From positions 902,834-966,833 of the forward strand of contig JAUHZY010000001.1 of assembly GCA_030425825.1 (NCBI GenBank): a stretch of DNA of 64,000 nt, written 5' to 3'. The position numbers were made by a program, and so were the translations under genes. This DNA comes from Alphaproteobacteria bacterium. Lineage in GTDB: Bacteria; Pseudomonadota; Alphaproteobacteria; JAUHZY01. Numbering within the stretch: position 1 is the stretch's first letter; the number at the start of each line of letters is the position of its first letter. Positions 26,335 through 36,432 of this stretch are shown piece by piece. A model generated the notes under the pieces. It was given only the letters and a program-made list of their open reading frames with translations, did no database searches and had not been told where the DNA came from.

Positions 26335-28929
26335 ATGAAAACCAATGAGTTAAGAAAAAAGTTTTTAGATTTTTTCAAAAAAGATGGACATGAAATCGTT
26401 TCTTCCAGCGCGTTGATCCCACAAAACGACCCAACACTTCTTTTTACCAATGCAGGTATGGTTCAATTCAAGGATGTTTTTACAGGCAATGAAAAACGTC
26501 CTTATGTGCGTGCGGCTTCTTCCCAAAAATGTATTCGTGCTGGTGGAAAACATAATGATTTGGAAAATGTAGGTTACACAGCACGCCATCATACTTTTTT
26601 TGAAATGCTTGGAAACTTCTCGTTCGGAGACTACTTCAAAGAACATGCTATTGAAATGGCATGGGAATTTGTCACCAAAGAAGTCGGGCTTACAAAAGAA
26701 AAATTACTTGTGACTGTCTATCACGATGATGAAGAGGCTGTTAATGCTTGGAAAAAAGTCGCAGGATTATCTGATGATAAAATCATTCGCATCTCAACCT
26801 CTGACAACTTTTGGTCAATGGGCGATACAGGGCCTTGCGGGCCTTGTTCTGAGATTTTCTATGATCATGGCGATCACATTCCTGGTGGCCCTCCGGGAAG
26901 CCCTGAAGAAGATGGCGACCGCTTTATTGAAATTTGGAACCTGGTTTTCATGCAATATGAGAAAATGGCTGATGGAAGCCGTACAAACCTTCCGTCTCCT
27001 TCGATTGATACAGGAATGGGACTAGAGCGTATTGCAGCAATTCTACAAGGTGTCCACAGCAACTATGAAATAGACCTTTTCCAAAACCTCATCAAAGCCT
27101 CAAGCTCTCTCACAAACACAGATGCCAGCCTGGTGTCACATAAGGTTATTGCTGATCACCTGCGATCAGGGTGTTTTTTGATGGCAGATGGTGTTTTGCC
27201 AAGCAATGAAGGACGTGGTTATGTTTTGCGTCGAATCTTACGTCGTGCCATGCGTCATGTTCACTTGCTAGGTTACCAACAAAGTTTAATGTGGCAGCTT
27301 GTCCCTTCATTGATCACAGAAATGGGAGAAGCATATCCTGAACTTGGACGCGCCCAAGCCTTGATCACAGAAACACTTCGTCGAGAAGAAGATAAATTTA
27401 GGGAAACGCTGGCCCGTGGACTAAAGCTTCTTGAAGAAGAAACGATGAAGATAAGTGGTGCAGAGTTAGATGGTGCCATTGCCTTTAAGCTGTATGACAC
27501 ATATGGATTTCCTCTTGATTTGACACAAGACGTTCTGCGCAGCAAAAACTTAACTGTTGATGAAGCCGGCTTTGAAGCCGCAATGAAAGAACAAAAAGAT
27601 CGCGCGCGCGCAGCCTGGTCAGGAAGCGGAGAAGAAGCGAATGAGAAAGTATGGTACGACCTGTATGAAGAACACGGCGCGACAGAGTTCGTTGGCTATG
27701 ACACGAACGATACACGGGGTCAAATCATCGCCCTTGTCAAAAATGGTGAGCCTGTCAAAGCAGCCCGCCCTGGTGATGAGAATGTGATCATCTTAACAAA
27801 CCAAACCTCATTTTATGCAGAATCTGGCGGACAAATGGGTGATACAGGTATAATTGAAAAATCTGCGGTGATTGATACACAGAAAAAACTTGGAAAACTT
27901 CATGCTCATGTCATGGCTCCTCTAAAAGATAATTTTGAAACCAACCAAGCAGTAGCGCTAGAAATTGATGGTGAACGACGCGAAACGCTACGCATCCATC
28001 ACTCGGCTGCACACCTTTTGCATGAAGCTTTACGGCGCAATCTTGGTGACCATGTCACACAAAAAGGATCGCTTGTTGCACCTGATCGCATGCGATTCGA
28101 CTTCACAAACCCCAGAGCCCTAACCGCAGAAGAAATTCTAAAAATTGAACAGGACGTCAATGAACAAATTCGTCTCAATGTGGAAGTGGCTACAAAACTA
28201 ATGACGCCTGATGAAGCTATTGAAGAAGGAGCGATTGCTTTGTTTGGTGAAAAGTATGGCGATGAAGTTCGTGTACTATCTATGGGAAAAGACAATTATT
28301 CTGTTGAACTTTGTGGCGGGACGCACGTCAAACGTACGGGTGATATTGGGTTACTAAAGATTATATCAGAAAGTTCAGTATCCAGTGGCATTCGACGCAT
28401 TGAGGCCGTATGCGGAAAAGATGCACTTGATTGGTATAATGACCATCTTCGTTTACTCAATAATGTAACCGAAGTTTTAAATGTCGGCACGAAAGACGCC
28501 TTAAACAAAGTCGAAAGCCTGCTATCAGAAAATCAAAAAATAAAATCTGAAGTTGGAAACCTGAAAAAGCAAATTGCCCTTGGCAACGGCAGTGCAAGCG
28601 ATGAAGTCATTGACGTGAACGGCATTAAGTTTCTCGGGAAAATCATAGAAGATATTCCTGCTAAAAACCTACGCGGCATGGCAGACGAACTGAAGCCAAA
28701 AGCTGACATCATCGCACTTATTACCTTGGTTGAAGGGAAAGCAGGCATTGTTATTGCCTCAAGCAGCGAAGCACATAACGCGGTTGATCTCGTTAAAATA
28801 GGAACGGAAGCCCTTGGCGGAAAAGGCGGTGGTGGGAGACCTGACATGGCTCAGGCTGGTGGCCCAAGCGATGACAAATCACAAGCCGAAGATGCGTTGA
28901 AGAAGATTAAAGCAAAATTAAGCTCGTGA
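26335..28929 (+). CDS. alaS: Alanyl-tRNA synthetase
   Basis: Charges tRNA-Ala; cytosolic. Starts with the class II catalytic domain ([45 protein letters not shown]), then the tRNA-binding region, an editing domain with [12 protein letters not shown] and [13 protein letters not shown] (His and Cys/His metal site), and a C-Ala domain ending [13 protein letters not shown]. Length 864 is slightly short but complete. Its 3' end overlaps the convergent methyltransferase-like gene by 12 nt with no terminator between. Confidence 0.97.
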   Translation: MKTNELRKKFLDFFKKDGHEIVSSSALIPQNDPTLLFTNAGMVQFKDVFTGNEKRPYVRAASSQKCIRAGGKHNDLENVGYTARHHTFFEMLGNFSFGDYFKEHAIEMAWEFVTKEVGLTKEKLLVTVYHDDEEAVNAWKKVAGLSDDKIIRISTSDNFWSMGDTGPCGPCSEIFYDHGDHIPGGPPGSPEEDGDRFIEIWNLVFMQYEKMADGSRTNLPSPSIDTGMGLERIAAILQGVHSNYEIDLFQNLIKASSSLTNTDASLVSHKVIADHLRSGCFLMADGVLPSNEGRGYVLRRILRRAMRHVHLLGYQQSLMWQLVPSLITEMGEAYPELGRAQALITETLRREEDKFRETLARGLKLLEEETMKISGAELDGAIAFKLYDTYGFPLDLTQDVLRSKNLTVDEAGFEAAMKEQKDRARAAWSGSGEEANEKVWYDLYEEHGATEFVGYDTNDTRGQIIALVKNGEPVKAARPGDENVIILTNQTSFYAESGGQMGDTGIIEKSAVIDTQKKLGKLHAHVMAPLKDNFETNQAVALEIDGERRETLRIHHSAAHLLHEALRRNLGDHVTQKGSLVAPDRMRFDFTNPRALTAEEILKIEQDVNEQIRLNVEVATKLMTPDEAIEEGAIALFGEKYGDEVRVLSMGKDNYSVELCGGTHVKRTGDIGLLKIISESSVSSGIRRIEAVCGKDALDWYNDHLRLLNNVTEVLNVGTKDALNKVESLLSENQKIKSEVGNLKKQIALGNGSASDEVIDVNGIKFLGKIIEDIPAKNLRGMADELKPKADIIALITLVEGKAGIVIASSSEAHNAVDLVKIGTEALGGKGGGGRPDMAQAGGPSDDKSQAEDALKKIKAKLSS

Positions 28930-29787
28930 GAATTTAACAGAAACTGCAGCATGCGCTGTGCCCCAATCACTGACACCTGAGTACAAAGGCTGTGAAGTCC
29001 TGTGATCTAAAACCGACGTACATTGCAATAGATGTTGCAGCAATTCATTTTTTTCAGGACCACAGCCACTAAAGTCTGGCGCGTCTGGCATTTTGTATAA
29101 AGCCACTTTTGTTCCTTCCAAATTATGCTTTTTGGAGGCCAGCTGTGATAACTCTGAAAACCTGTCACTTAAAGGAGTTTCAATGGGATAATCTTTTACC
29201 AGATTTTTACTTCTGTATTCTGCTTGATTGGACATTGCTGTTGCAAAAATCTTCACTTCAGAAGCAAAAAAAGGATCAAGTGCTCTGAAAAATGGATCAA
29301 TTTCATTTGGGTGAACAAGATCTAAGACACGATTACAAAAAACGGTTGATATGCTTGCAAGGCCTGTAGGCACAAGATCCAAGAAAAGCTTTTCTTGTGC
29401 TTGCTTCTTCAACTCAACAATATCTACTTGCCTAAAATAAAACTTTTTACTACTTGCCTGCCCAATAGTATCTTTTCTGCTGGAAGAAGAACAGACAACA
29501 TCTACACCATTCTCTCTTAATGTATTAAGAATATCTGGATAATAATCAACAACATCATAGCCAATGACTGTTTCTGCGCCAGCTTTAAATAATTTAACAA
29601 TATCCATACCATCATTACAGCCGACAGAAAGCGCACAAGTTTTCTTGCCGCTCTGTACATCTAAAGATATGTGATTAAACATTTTTACCTCAACCGCACG
29701 CACAGCATTAGCGGAAACATTAAACCCATGTTTTGTTTCCACTTTTTTCGCAGGAGTTGGCCGAAAAAAATTAATAGTTTTCAACAA
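28918..29787 (-). CDS. Methyltransferase-like protein of unknown function
   Basis: 289 residues, soluble. A Rossmann-type SAM-binding stretch is visible at about 51-78: [19 protein letters not shown] then [16 protein letters not shown], i.e. motif I with Cys/Asn in place of the usual Gly and an acidic end to strand 2. Later blocks: [28 protein letters not shown] (motif IV/V-like) and [13 protein letters not shown]. This suggests a class I methyltransferase fold; substrate unknown. It follows glpX by 72 nt on the same strand and may be the tail of the argD operon. Confidence 0.7.
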   Translation of the reverse strand: MLKTINFFRPTPAKKVETKHGFNVSANAVRAVEVKMFNHISLDVQSGKKTCALSVGCNDGMDIVKLFKAGAETVIGYDVVDYYPDILNTLRENGVDVVCSSSSRKDTIGQASSKKFYFRQVDIVELKKQAQEKLFLDLVPTGLASISTVFCNRVLDLVHPNEIDPFFRALDPFFASEVKIFATAMSNQAEYRSKNLVKDYPIETPLSDRFSELSQLASKKHNLEGTKVALYKMPDAPDFSGCGPEKNELLQHLLQCTSVLDHRTSQPLYSGVSDWGTAHAAVSVKFSRA

Positions 29788-29859
29788 TTATTAAAACCCT
29801 TTAAAATAATTAGGGCCTTAATATACCATTATTTTTCCCAAAAGGCAACGCTGTTAATA

Positions 29860-30795
29860 TTACAGCATGTGCTTTGTTGAGATATAGCGTACAGAGCTTG
29901 TTTCAGACTCCATGACAACCGAGTGTGTCCATGCTTCGCCAGGAACTTTTGCAATACCGTCAAGAAGGCTACCGCTTGTGACGCCTGTTGCAGCAAAAAG
30001 GATTTTTCCTTTCGCAAGATCTGAGGTGGCATATTTACGATCTAAGTCAGTGACTCCCCATTTCTCAGCACGCGCCTTTTCATCATCGTTCCTGAAAAGC
30101 AACCTTGCTTGGATATGACCACCAATACACTGAAGCGCTGCGGCGGCAAGAACACCTTCTGGTGCGCCACCTGAGCCAACATACATATCAACACCGCTGC
30201 CTGGCATCGCAGCCTGGATTACGCCATTCACATCACCATCTTGGATGAGCTTTACTTTTGCACCTGCCGCATGAACAGCTGTGATTTTATCTTGGTGACG
30301 TTCACGATCCAAAACACAAACTGTTAGATCTGTGATGAGGCATGCTTTAGCTTGTGCAATATTTTTTAAATTTTGTTCAATCGTTGCGTCTAAATCAATC
30401 ATCGCTTCTGGCACATCTGGACCGACAGCGATTTTATCCATATAAACATCTGGCGCATTTAAGAAGTTTCCTTGCTCGGCAAATGCAATGACCGTCAGCG
30501 CATCACTTTTACCTTGCGCCGTCAGGTCTGTTCCTTCTAGTGGATCCAGCGCTATATCAACTTTAGGACCAGAACCATTGCCAACTTCCTCACCAATGTA
30601 AAGCATTGGTGCTTCATCACGTTCGCCTTCGCCAATCACGATTTTTCCCTGAATCATCAACTCATTAAGTGCCGTACGCATCGCATCAACAGCAGCTTGA
30701 TCCGCAGCCATTTTGTCCCCACGACCAATCCAGTCATAACACGCCAGCGCAGCACGCTCGGCAACCTCAACGATTTCTAACATGTGATCTTTCAT
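29860..30795 (-). CDS. glpX: Fructose-1,6-bisphosphatase class II
   Basis: Removes the 1-phosphate from fructose-1,6-bisphosphate in gluconeogenesis. Family motifs: IGRGDKMAADQAAVDAMR, IVIGEGERDEAPMLYIGEEVG, DIALDPLEGTDL (metal/phosphate site), GSGGAPEGVLAAAAL and ATGVTSGSLL. Length 311 is typical. ATG overlaps the stop of the upstream lipoprotein gene (ATGA), placing it in the argD-argF operon. With the class I aldolase at 36.4 kb it gives the cell gluconeogenic capacity. Confidence 0.96.
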   Translation of the reverse strand: MKDHMLEIVEVAERAALACYDWIGRGDKMAADQAAVDAMRTALNELMIQGKIVIGEGERDEAPMLYIGEEVGNGSGPKVDIALDPLEGTDLTAQGKSDALTVIAFAEQGNFLNAPDVYMDKIAVGPDVPEAMIDLDATIEQNLKNIAQAKACLITDLTVCVLDRERHQDKITAVHAAGAKVKLIQDGDVNGVIQAAMPGSGVDMYVGSGGAPEGVLAAAALQCIGGHIQARLLFRNDDEKARAEKWGVTDLDRKYATSDLAKGKILFAATGVTSGSLLDGIAKVPGEAWTHSVVMESETSSVRYISTKHML

Positions 30796-31415
30796 CTTTG
30801 CCCTCTGTAATTACCACTGCCCAAAACAACAGAAGGCTCTATGGTGTACAATTTCTTCTCTAAGTCAACGTTTAACTCTCGCATGGCGCTTTGTATCAAG
30901 TTTGTCCAATGGTGCGAACGCCTGGTCGTAGAAACAGCTTCTGGCAATTCGATAAACTTCTGGACACGCGATTCGACAACATTCATGAAGTACCCGTTAT
31001 CATCTTGGAACTCTAGCTGAACCTCAATAACAACCTCATATCTCAACTGGTTGCCACGAATGTTTAAATGCGCTTTCTCATGCCCAACGGGCTTTTCTAT
31101 CAGTGCAGCATCTGCCAAACGTACGATCAATTTATTCTTATCACCTAAAGGGTGAAGGCGACGCTTTGACCAGTTTTCAACCGTTTTTGCGATCGAAACT
31201 TTTGACAAACGCTCTACATTCAACAAATTATCAGATTTTTTATTTGCCTTGGTAAACTCAACATACTCAACATCTAGGGGAATCTTAGAAAATGTTGAAA
31301 ATTTTGCACCAGGACGAAGATCAATGAAGTCTGTGATTTCAGGCGGATCAAAACTAAAACAGCCTGACAAACTGAAAACAAGGAAAACAAATACTAAAGC
31401 TTTTCTAAACACCAT
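30792..31415 (-). CDS. Putative lipoprotein, 207 aa
   Basis: A hydrophobic leader ends in the lipobox LSGC (Cys19), so a lipid-anchored periplasmic protein is expected. The mature part is mixed alpha/beta, with KIPLDVEYVEF, NKLIVRLADAALIE and LRYEVVIEVQLEF. No family recognised. ATG 31415 is chosen because it starts the signal peptide; a longer frame from 31463 adds 16 polar residues inside argF. It overlaps argF by 22 nt and glpX by 4 nt, so it is in the middle of the operon. Confidence 0.8.
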   Translation of the reverse strand: MVFRKALVFVFLVFSLSGCFSFDPPEITDFIDLRPGAKFSTFSKIPLDVEYVEFTKANKKSDNLLNVERLSKVSIAKTVENWSKRRLHPLGDKNKLIVRLADAALIEKPVGHEKAHLNIRGNQLRYEVVIEVQLEFQDDNGYFMNVVESRVQKFIELPEAVSTTRRSHHWTNLIQSAMRELNVDLEKKLYTIEPSVVLGSGNYRGQR

Positions 31416-32302
31416 GCTAAAATCGACTTCTGAATATGAAGGCGGTTTTCCGCCTGGTCCCAAACAATTGAGCGCACACCATCCATAACGTCCGCTTCAA
31501 CCTCATTGCCACGATATGCCGGAAGACAATGCATAAACAAGCACGAATCACCTGCATGCGCCATAAGATCTTGTGTCACTGTGAAAGGGCGCAACAGTTT
31601 CATACGCTGATCACTTTCAGCAGGACTGTCACCAATTGACACCCAGGTATCTGTCATCACAACATCTGCACCTGCAACAGCCTCTACAGGGTCGTTTGTT
31701 GTAATAACACGCGCACCAGCTTTGTGTGCCCAGGCAATTGTCTCATCATCCATCGCATATTCAGGCGGCGTTGCAATTCTAAATTCAAAACCAAACTTAG
31801 CCGAGGCAAACACAAAATCACGCGCCATGTTATTTCCATCACCACACCACGCAATCACTTTGCCCTCGACAGTTCCCAATTTCTCTTCAATGGTTAGCAT
31901 ATCTGCAAGAATCTGACAGGGATGCGCATAATCCGTCAGGCCATTAACAACAGGCACAGAGCCAGCTTCTGAAAATGCGATAACTTTTTCATGGTCAGGC
32001 GAGCGAATCACAACAATGTCAACATAACGTGACATCACTTTTGCTGTATCCTCCAAGGTTTCACCTTTTGAAAGCAACATATCTTTGGGCGACAAAACAA
32101 TAACATCACCGCCCATTTTTTTCATTGCAACCTCAAACGAAATTCTTGTTCGCGTGGACTGTTTTTCAAAAATCATCGCAAGTGTTTTGCCGTCCAACGG
32201 CTTATCATTAAGTTCGCCAGACTTACGCAGCTTCGCATCATCAATGATTGAACGAAGAACACTGAGATCAAAATTAGAAAGGTCTAAAAAGTGTCTTTTC
32301 AC
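31394..32302 (-). CDS. argF: Ornithine carbamoyltransferase
   Basis: Makes citrulline from ornithine and carbamoyl phosphate. The carbamoyl-phosphate site STRTR lies in EKQSTRTRISFEVA, DYAHPCQILADMLTI contains the HPxQ motif, and MHCLPAYRG carries the ornithine-site Cys (HCLP). Length 302 is standard. The 4-nt overlap with argD upstream joins two consecutive arginine steps. Confidence 0.96.
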   Translation of the reverse strand: MKRHFLDLSNFDLSVLRSIIDDAKLRKSGELNDKPLDGKTLAMIFEKQSTRTRISFEVAMKKMGGDVIVLSPKDMLLSKGETLEDTAKVMSRYVDIVVIRSPDHEKVIAFSEAGSVPVVNGLTDYAHPCQILADMLTIEEKLGTVEGKVIAWCGDGNNMARDFVFASAKFGFEFRIATPPEYAMDDETIAWAHKAGARVITTNDPVEAVAGADVVMTDTWVSIGDSPAESDQRMKLLRPFTVTQDLMAHAGDSCLFMHCLPAYRGNEVEADVMDGVRSIVWDQAENRLHIQKSILAWCLEKL

Positions 32303-33489
32303 GCTGCCTCCTGACGCATTTCAAGCAATGCTGATTTTATTTTTTCTGCCGCCTCGTCAACATGAGCTTTCTCAATAATCAAAGGCGGTAAGAAACGCAC
32401 AACATTGTCACCCGCAACAAAAACGAGCAAACCGTGATCCATGCATTTTTTAACAATATCCATATTTGTGATTTTGGCTTTTAAAGCACGCATCAAACCC
32501 GCACCCTTGACTTCCGCCTCGAAAAACTCTGGAAACTCAGCAGCCAAATTACTTAACGCAGACTCAAAATAGTCACCAACAGATGCAACTTCTTGTAAAA
32601 AACTTTCTTCCAAAATAATGTCAAGCAATGCATTCACCGCTGACATGACCAAAGGTTGACCGCCAAAAGTCGTTCCATGTGTACTTGGCCCCATACCACA
32701 AGCGGCATCTTCAGTAGCAATGCACGCACCCACGGGAACGCCGCCGCCAAGACCCTTAGCCAAGGACATAATATCAGGCTTTACACCACTCCACTCGTGT
32801 GCAAAAAGCTTTCCTGTCCTACCCATGCCACACTGCACTTCATCAAAAATAAGCAAAAGACCAAATTCGTCACAAATTTTACGCAATGCCTTAAGGTAAT
32901 CCGCATCAACCAACTTAACGCCACCTTCGCCTTGCACTGGTTCGATAATAATCGCAGCTGTTTCAGGGGTAATAAGCTTTTTAATTTTATCAACCTCACC
33001 AACATTGACATGATCAAAACCCTGCACATGCGGCTGAAAGCCTTCCATAATTGCTGATTTTCCTGTCATAGCGAGTGTCGCAAGTGTCCGGCCATGAAAA
33101 GCGTTACGGTGCGCAATAATTCTATGCGCTTGAGGACGCCCCCTCTCACTGTGAAACTTTCTTGCCGTTTTAATGGCAGCCTCATTAGCTTCAGCGCCTG
33201 AATTACAGAAAAAAACTTGATCTCCGAAAGAGTTTTCACACAATCGCTTCGCAGCTTTCGTCTGTAGGTCAACATTATAAAGGTTAGAAGTGTGCCAAAG
33301 TGTTTCAGCTTGTTTTTGAAGAGCCTTCACCATATGTGGATGGCAATGTCCTAGATTTGTTACGGCAATACCGCTAATAAAATCTAAATATTTATCGCCA
33401 GAATCTGTGTAGAGGTAAGCACCCTCACCTTTTGAAAAGGAGATATCCATCCGACCATAAGTTGGCATAACAAAGTCTGTATCAGGCAT
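32299..33489 (-). CDS. argD: Acetylornithine aminotransferase
   Basis: A PLP-dependent class III aminotransferase of arginine (and possibly lysine) synthesis. Visible: NSGAEANEAAIKTAR (phosphate site), LLIFDEVQCGMGRTG (Asp that binds the pyridine N), SLAKGLGGGVPVGA (Schiff-base Lys) and THGTTFGGQPL. Length 396 is typical. First gene of the argD-argF-lipoprotein-glpX operon, with a strong predicted promoter right upstream. Confidence 0.95.
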   Translation of the reverse strand: MPDTDFVMPTYGRMDISFSKGEGAYLYTDSGDKYLDFISGIAVTNLGHCHPHMVKALQKQAETLWHTSNLYNVDLQTKAAKRLCENSFGDQVFFCNSGAEANEAAIKTARKFHSERGRPQAHRIIAHRNAFHGRTLATLAMTGKSAIMEGFQPHVQGFDHVNVGEVDKIKKLITPETAAIIIEPVQGEGGVKLVDADYLKALRKICDEFGLLLIFDEVQCGMGRTGKLFAHEWSGVKPDIMSLAKGLGGGVPVGACIATEDAACGMGPSTHGTTFGGQPLVMSAVNALLDIILEESFLQEVASVGDYFESALSNLAAEFPEFFEAEVKGAGLMRALKAKITNMDIVKKCMDHGLLVFVAGDNVVRFLPPLIIEKAHVDEAAEKIKSALLEMRQEAA

Positions 33490-33519
33490 TTTAGAAGTCC
33501 AAAAACTTGAAAAAGAAGT

Positions 33520-33548
33520 ATTATTATGCCTTATCCCACGCGTGTCAA
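33520..33548 (-). promoter_or_regulatory. Strong predicted promoter of the argD operon
   Basis: On the minus strand a perfect TTGACA (33543-33548), a 17-nt spacer and AATAAT (33520-33525, 5/6). The leader is about 24 nt. It lies in the 74-nt gap after the glycosyltransferase gene. Confidence 0.7.
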
Positions 33549-33563
33549 GTGGAGCTTAGAAGC

Positions 33564-34865
33564 TTATTTCTGATACTTCTTTATGTTTTCTGGTTTTTCC
33601 CACTCTGCAGTAAAAGGCTTTGGCGGATGATTTGTTGGCAGTGTCGAGCGATCAACACCTTTTGCAAGGCCTTCAATAATTTGAATATGTTGCGGCAAAC
33701 ACTTACTTGCATCATAGCGATCTTTAACAGTCTGGCGCGCAGCAATACCAACATCGCGATACCTATCTTTGTGCGCGAAAATGTCATCAACTTTGTCAGC
33801 GACAGCTTTTGGATCAAAGAAATCGACCATAAATCCGTTTTTACCTTCTTCAATCACTTCTTGCACAGGAGGTGTTTTCGACCCGACAAGCACACAACCG
33901 CTCGACATAGCCTCTAAGAACGACCAAGACAAAACAAATGGATAAGTCAGGTAAATATGTGCTGAAGACACACGGAAAACCTTTTGAAATTTGTCATAAG
34001 GAAGGCGACCAACAAAGTGAACGCGTGACTCGTCAATATCGACCTCTTTCATCATGCGCTTACGATACGTATCACCTGGTGCCAGTTTTGCACCATAGCT
34101 TACACCATCGGCACCAACAGCAATAAAGTGCGCATTAGGACGGCGCTTACACATAATTTCCAAAGCACGCATATACGTCTCAAACCCACGATAAGGCTCA
34201 AAATTACGTGCAACATATGTGATGACTTCATCTTCTTTTGAAACAACTTTACCGTTCGGCAGCTCATACGTTTCATTTTCGTCAGGTTTACAATAATTCG
34301 TATCAATCCCATCATGAATAACAGAAATCTTATCACGATATTCAGGTGGAAACTGTTGCCATTGCCATATTGTTGGACTGATTCCCCAGTCCATTACCTG
34401 CGCATTCAGAATCAAATTCGCATTTTTCGCACGAATACGACAAATTGCATCAATACTAACTTCTTTTTCTGGCTTAAAGAAAGTATCGGCACCAAAAGCT
34501 TGATAATAAAACTCACAAAAATGATAGCTTGGCGTGTTTGGAAATATGTCTTTTAAAAACAACCCTTCGCCCCATCCTGGGTGAACACAAATCACATCAG
34601 GAACCCAGCCCTGCCGATCAAGCTGGATCGCTTTTTGCGCAACAGATTGAGCATAAATAACAGCATTCTCGTAAGGGCTTACATAACGGTGTATTCCCTT
34701 TGTGCTGCTACGCTTCATCTCGTAATAGATTTTTTTAACATTTGGCATTTCGATGTTCTTACGGTTTGTAATAAACACGACTTCATTATTGGGGTCTTTG
34801 GCAAAATGCTGAACAAGATGCTTATATTGACCTGGCATATTTTGATGAACGAATAAAATCTTCAT
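33564..34865 (-). CDS. Glycosyltransferase family 4 protein
   Basis: 433 residues, GT-B fold. Starts MKILFVHQNMPGQYKHLVQHF; the first domain contains PDVICVHPGWGEGLFLKDIFP. The donor-binding half has VARNFEPYRGFETYMRAL, VHFVGRLPYDKFQKVFRVSSAHIYLTYPF and the E-x7-E-like region SWSFLEAMSSGCVLVGSKTPPVQEVI. It probably adds a sugar to a surface polysaccharide; acceptor and donor unknown. It lies 10 nt downstream of the putative glycosyltransferase at 34876. Confidence 0.88.
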   Translation of the reverse strand: MKILFVHQNMPGQYKHLVQHFAKDPNNEVVFITNRKNIEMPNVKKIYYEMKRSSTKGIHRYVSPYENAVIYAQSVAQKAIQLDRQGWVPDVICVHPGWGEGLFLKDIFPNTPSYHFCEFYYQAFGADTFFKPEKEVSIDAICRIRAKNANLILNAQVMDWGISPTIWQWQQFPPEYRDKISVIHDGIDTNYCKPDENETYELPNGKVVSKEDEVITYVARNFEPYRGFETYMRALEIMCKRRPNAHFIAVGADGVSYGAKLAPGDTYRKRMMKEVDIDESRVHFVGRLPYDKFQKVFRVSSAHIYLTYPFVLSWSFLEAMSSGCVLVGSKTPPVQEVIEEGKNGFMVDFFDPKAVADKVDDIFAHKDRYRDVGIAARQTVKDRYDASKCLPQHIQIIEGLAKGVDRSTLPTNHPPKPFTAEWEKPENIKKYQK

Positions 34866-34875
34866 TTTCTAAACC

Positions 34876-35808
34876 CTATATATCTCTTTCTTCATTTTTA
34901 TATTGATACTTCTCACCATACATCTCTTTCAGGTCTGTATGAAGGGCGACACCTTTTTTCCCAACATGACCAGCATAACCTGTTCCGTGATGCTGAACCT
35001 CAAAGAAATAAGCATGATCAGCATTTGGTTTATACAAAGAAAATGTTTTCATAATCCCTAAGGAAGCTGAACTCTCAAGCGGGCTAATAAAACTGTGATC
35101 ACGTGCGCCAAAATAATCTTTAGCAACCCACATTTCCATTTGCTCTTGGTTAAGGAAGAAAACACCGCTATGTGGATTCGACGGGCGTTCAAAAACAATT
35201 TCACGGGCACCATAGGTCGCAGAAATTGTTTTTTCATCTTCTGGCTGTGAGATATGCGCCGTGGCCCTTTTTGCCAGTGTACCATCAACATAAACTTTGT
35301 GTGCAGGACCCGCCTTAGAGAGCTCATAGCGATTTGCATGAAGTAAACGCTTAGCACCAAATGTTTTGTCAAACCACTCAAGCTTTTCAAAAAACATCGC
35401 ATCGCGAATGATAATATCGTCTTCCATAAAGCAATAAAAGTCATACTGACCAAGGTTTTCTTTTAAAACATCCTGGCAAGCAAAACCCAAATTCTTGGGG
35501 TTATCCATTGACTTAAAAATCTTTGCAGAAAAGTTTTTGCGCAAAACAGGGAGTTCACTAATAAGATTCTTACCTTCCACGGCACAAATAATGACTGTGA
35601 TTTCATAGGCATTTGCCTCAGAAGCTCTATACGCAAAACGGTCCTTATGTGAAAGCATCACTTGTTTCGGGCCAAAATTCCCATGAAAAGTGTTAATACA
35701 TTTCGCCAAAGCACCGGCACGCACCTCTGGCTTTGATCGCAATGATCCATGAGAGCCTTTCTTTAAAGGGTCATAATAGTGAGGAATGGTTAAAAGTATT
35801 TTTTTCAT
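34876..35808 (-). CDS. Putative GT-A-type glycosyltransferase, unknown specificity
   Basis: 310 residues. A possible nucleotide-sugar region ENLGQYDFYCFMEDDIIIRD contains EDD, a DxD-like metal site, preceded by EITVIICAVEGKNLI. The rest (HANRYELSKAGPAHKVYVDG, FERPSNPHSGVFFLNQEQMEMWV) does not match a family I know. No membrane segment. Paired with the GT4 gene downstream (10-nt gap), so a shared role in glycan assembly is likely. A different nucleotide-sugar enzyme cannot be excluded. Confidence 0.65.
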   Translation of the reverse strand: MKKILLTIPHYYDPLKKGSHGSLRSKPEVRAGALAKCINTFHGNFGPKQVMLSHKDRFAYRASEANAYEITVIICAVEGKNLISELPVLRKNFSAKIFKSMDNPKNLGFACQDVLKENLGQYDFYCFMEDDIIIRDAMFFEKLEWFDKTFGAKRLLHANRYELSKAGPAHKVYVDGTLAKRATAHISQPEDEKTISATYGAREIVFERPSNPHSGVFFLNQEQMEMWVAKDYFGARDHSFISPLESSASLGIMKTFSLYKPNADHAYFFEVQHHGTGYAGHVGKKGVALHTDLKEMYGEKYQYKNEERDI

Positions 35809-35871
35809 AGAAGTTGCAAGACCTAATGCGTATATTAAAAAGAAACATTTAATAACCTGTCAGAGATAATA

Positions 35872-36384
35872 ATGCAAAGAAAACCTGCAGCTTTTTTAGA
35901 CCGAGATGGCATTTTAAATGTCGACAAGTCTTATGTTCATAAGATCGAAGATTTTGAATGGATTAATGGCGCAATCAAGGCTGTAAAGCTTCTCAATGAG
36001 ATGAACTATCATGTTTTGGTCGTCACAAATCAATCTGGAATTGCGCGAGACTACTACACAGAAGATGACATGCATAAGCTTCACAATTGGATTCAAAGTG
36101 AACTCCAAAAACATGGTGCACACATTGATGCATTTTACTACTCCCCCTACCATGTTGATGGCGTTATCCCAAAATTTACAAAAGAGAGCGATTGCAGAAA
36201 ACCTCAACCCGGAATGCTTTTCAAGGCAATGAAAGACTTTGACATTGACACAAAAAAAAGTTTTATGATCGGCGACAAAGACACTGATGTACAAGCTGCG
36301 GAAGCAGCAAAGATAAAAGGCTACCTCTTCCAAGGAGGTGATTTACACCAGAAAATCCAAAAAATTGTTTCAAAATCCCCCTAA
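35872..36384 (+). CDS. HAD-IIIA phosphatase, GmhB-like (heptose bisphosphatase)
   Basis: 170 residues. HAD motifs: FLDRDGILN (nucleophile Asp and acid Asp), VVTNQSGIARDYYTEDD, CRKPQPGML (Lys) and MIGDKDTDVQAA. The 'N..S.V....D..WI.GA' cap region matches D-glycero-D-manno-heptose-1,7-bisphosphate 7-phosphatase (GmhB) or HisB-N relatives. The GmhB zinc loop (C-x-H ... C-x-C) is degraded to SPYH ... DC, so zinc binding is doubtful. Located with sugar genes, which favours the LPS heptose route; substrate unproven. 48 nt ahead of the aldolase. Confidence 0.8.
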   Translation: MQRKPAAFLDRDGILNVDKSYVHKIEDFEWINGAIKAVKLLNEMNYHVLVVTNQSGIARDYYTEDDMHKLHNWIQSELQKHGAHIDAFYYSPYHVDGVIPKFTKESDCRKPQPGMLFKAMKDFDIDTKKSFMIGDKDTDVQAAEAAKIKGYLFQGGDLHQKIQKIVSKSP

Positions 36385-36432
36385 ATTAGCTTATAAACAT
36401 GCAAGATTTTTAAAAAGAAGGAAATGTAGAAA

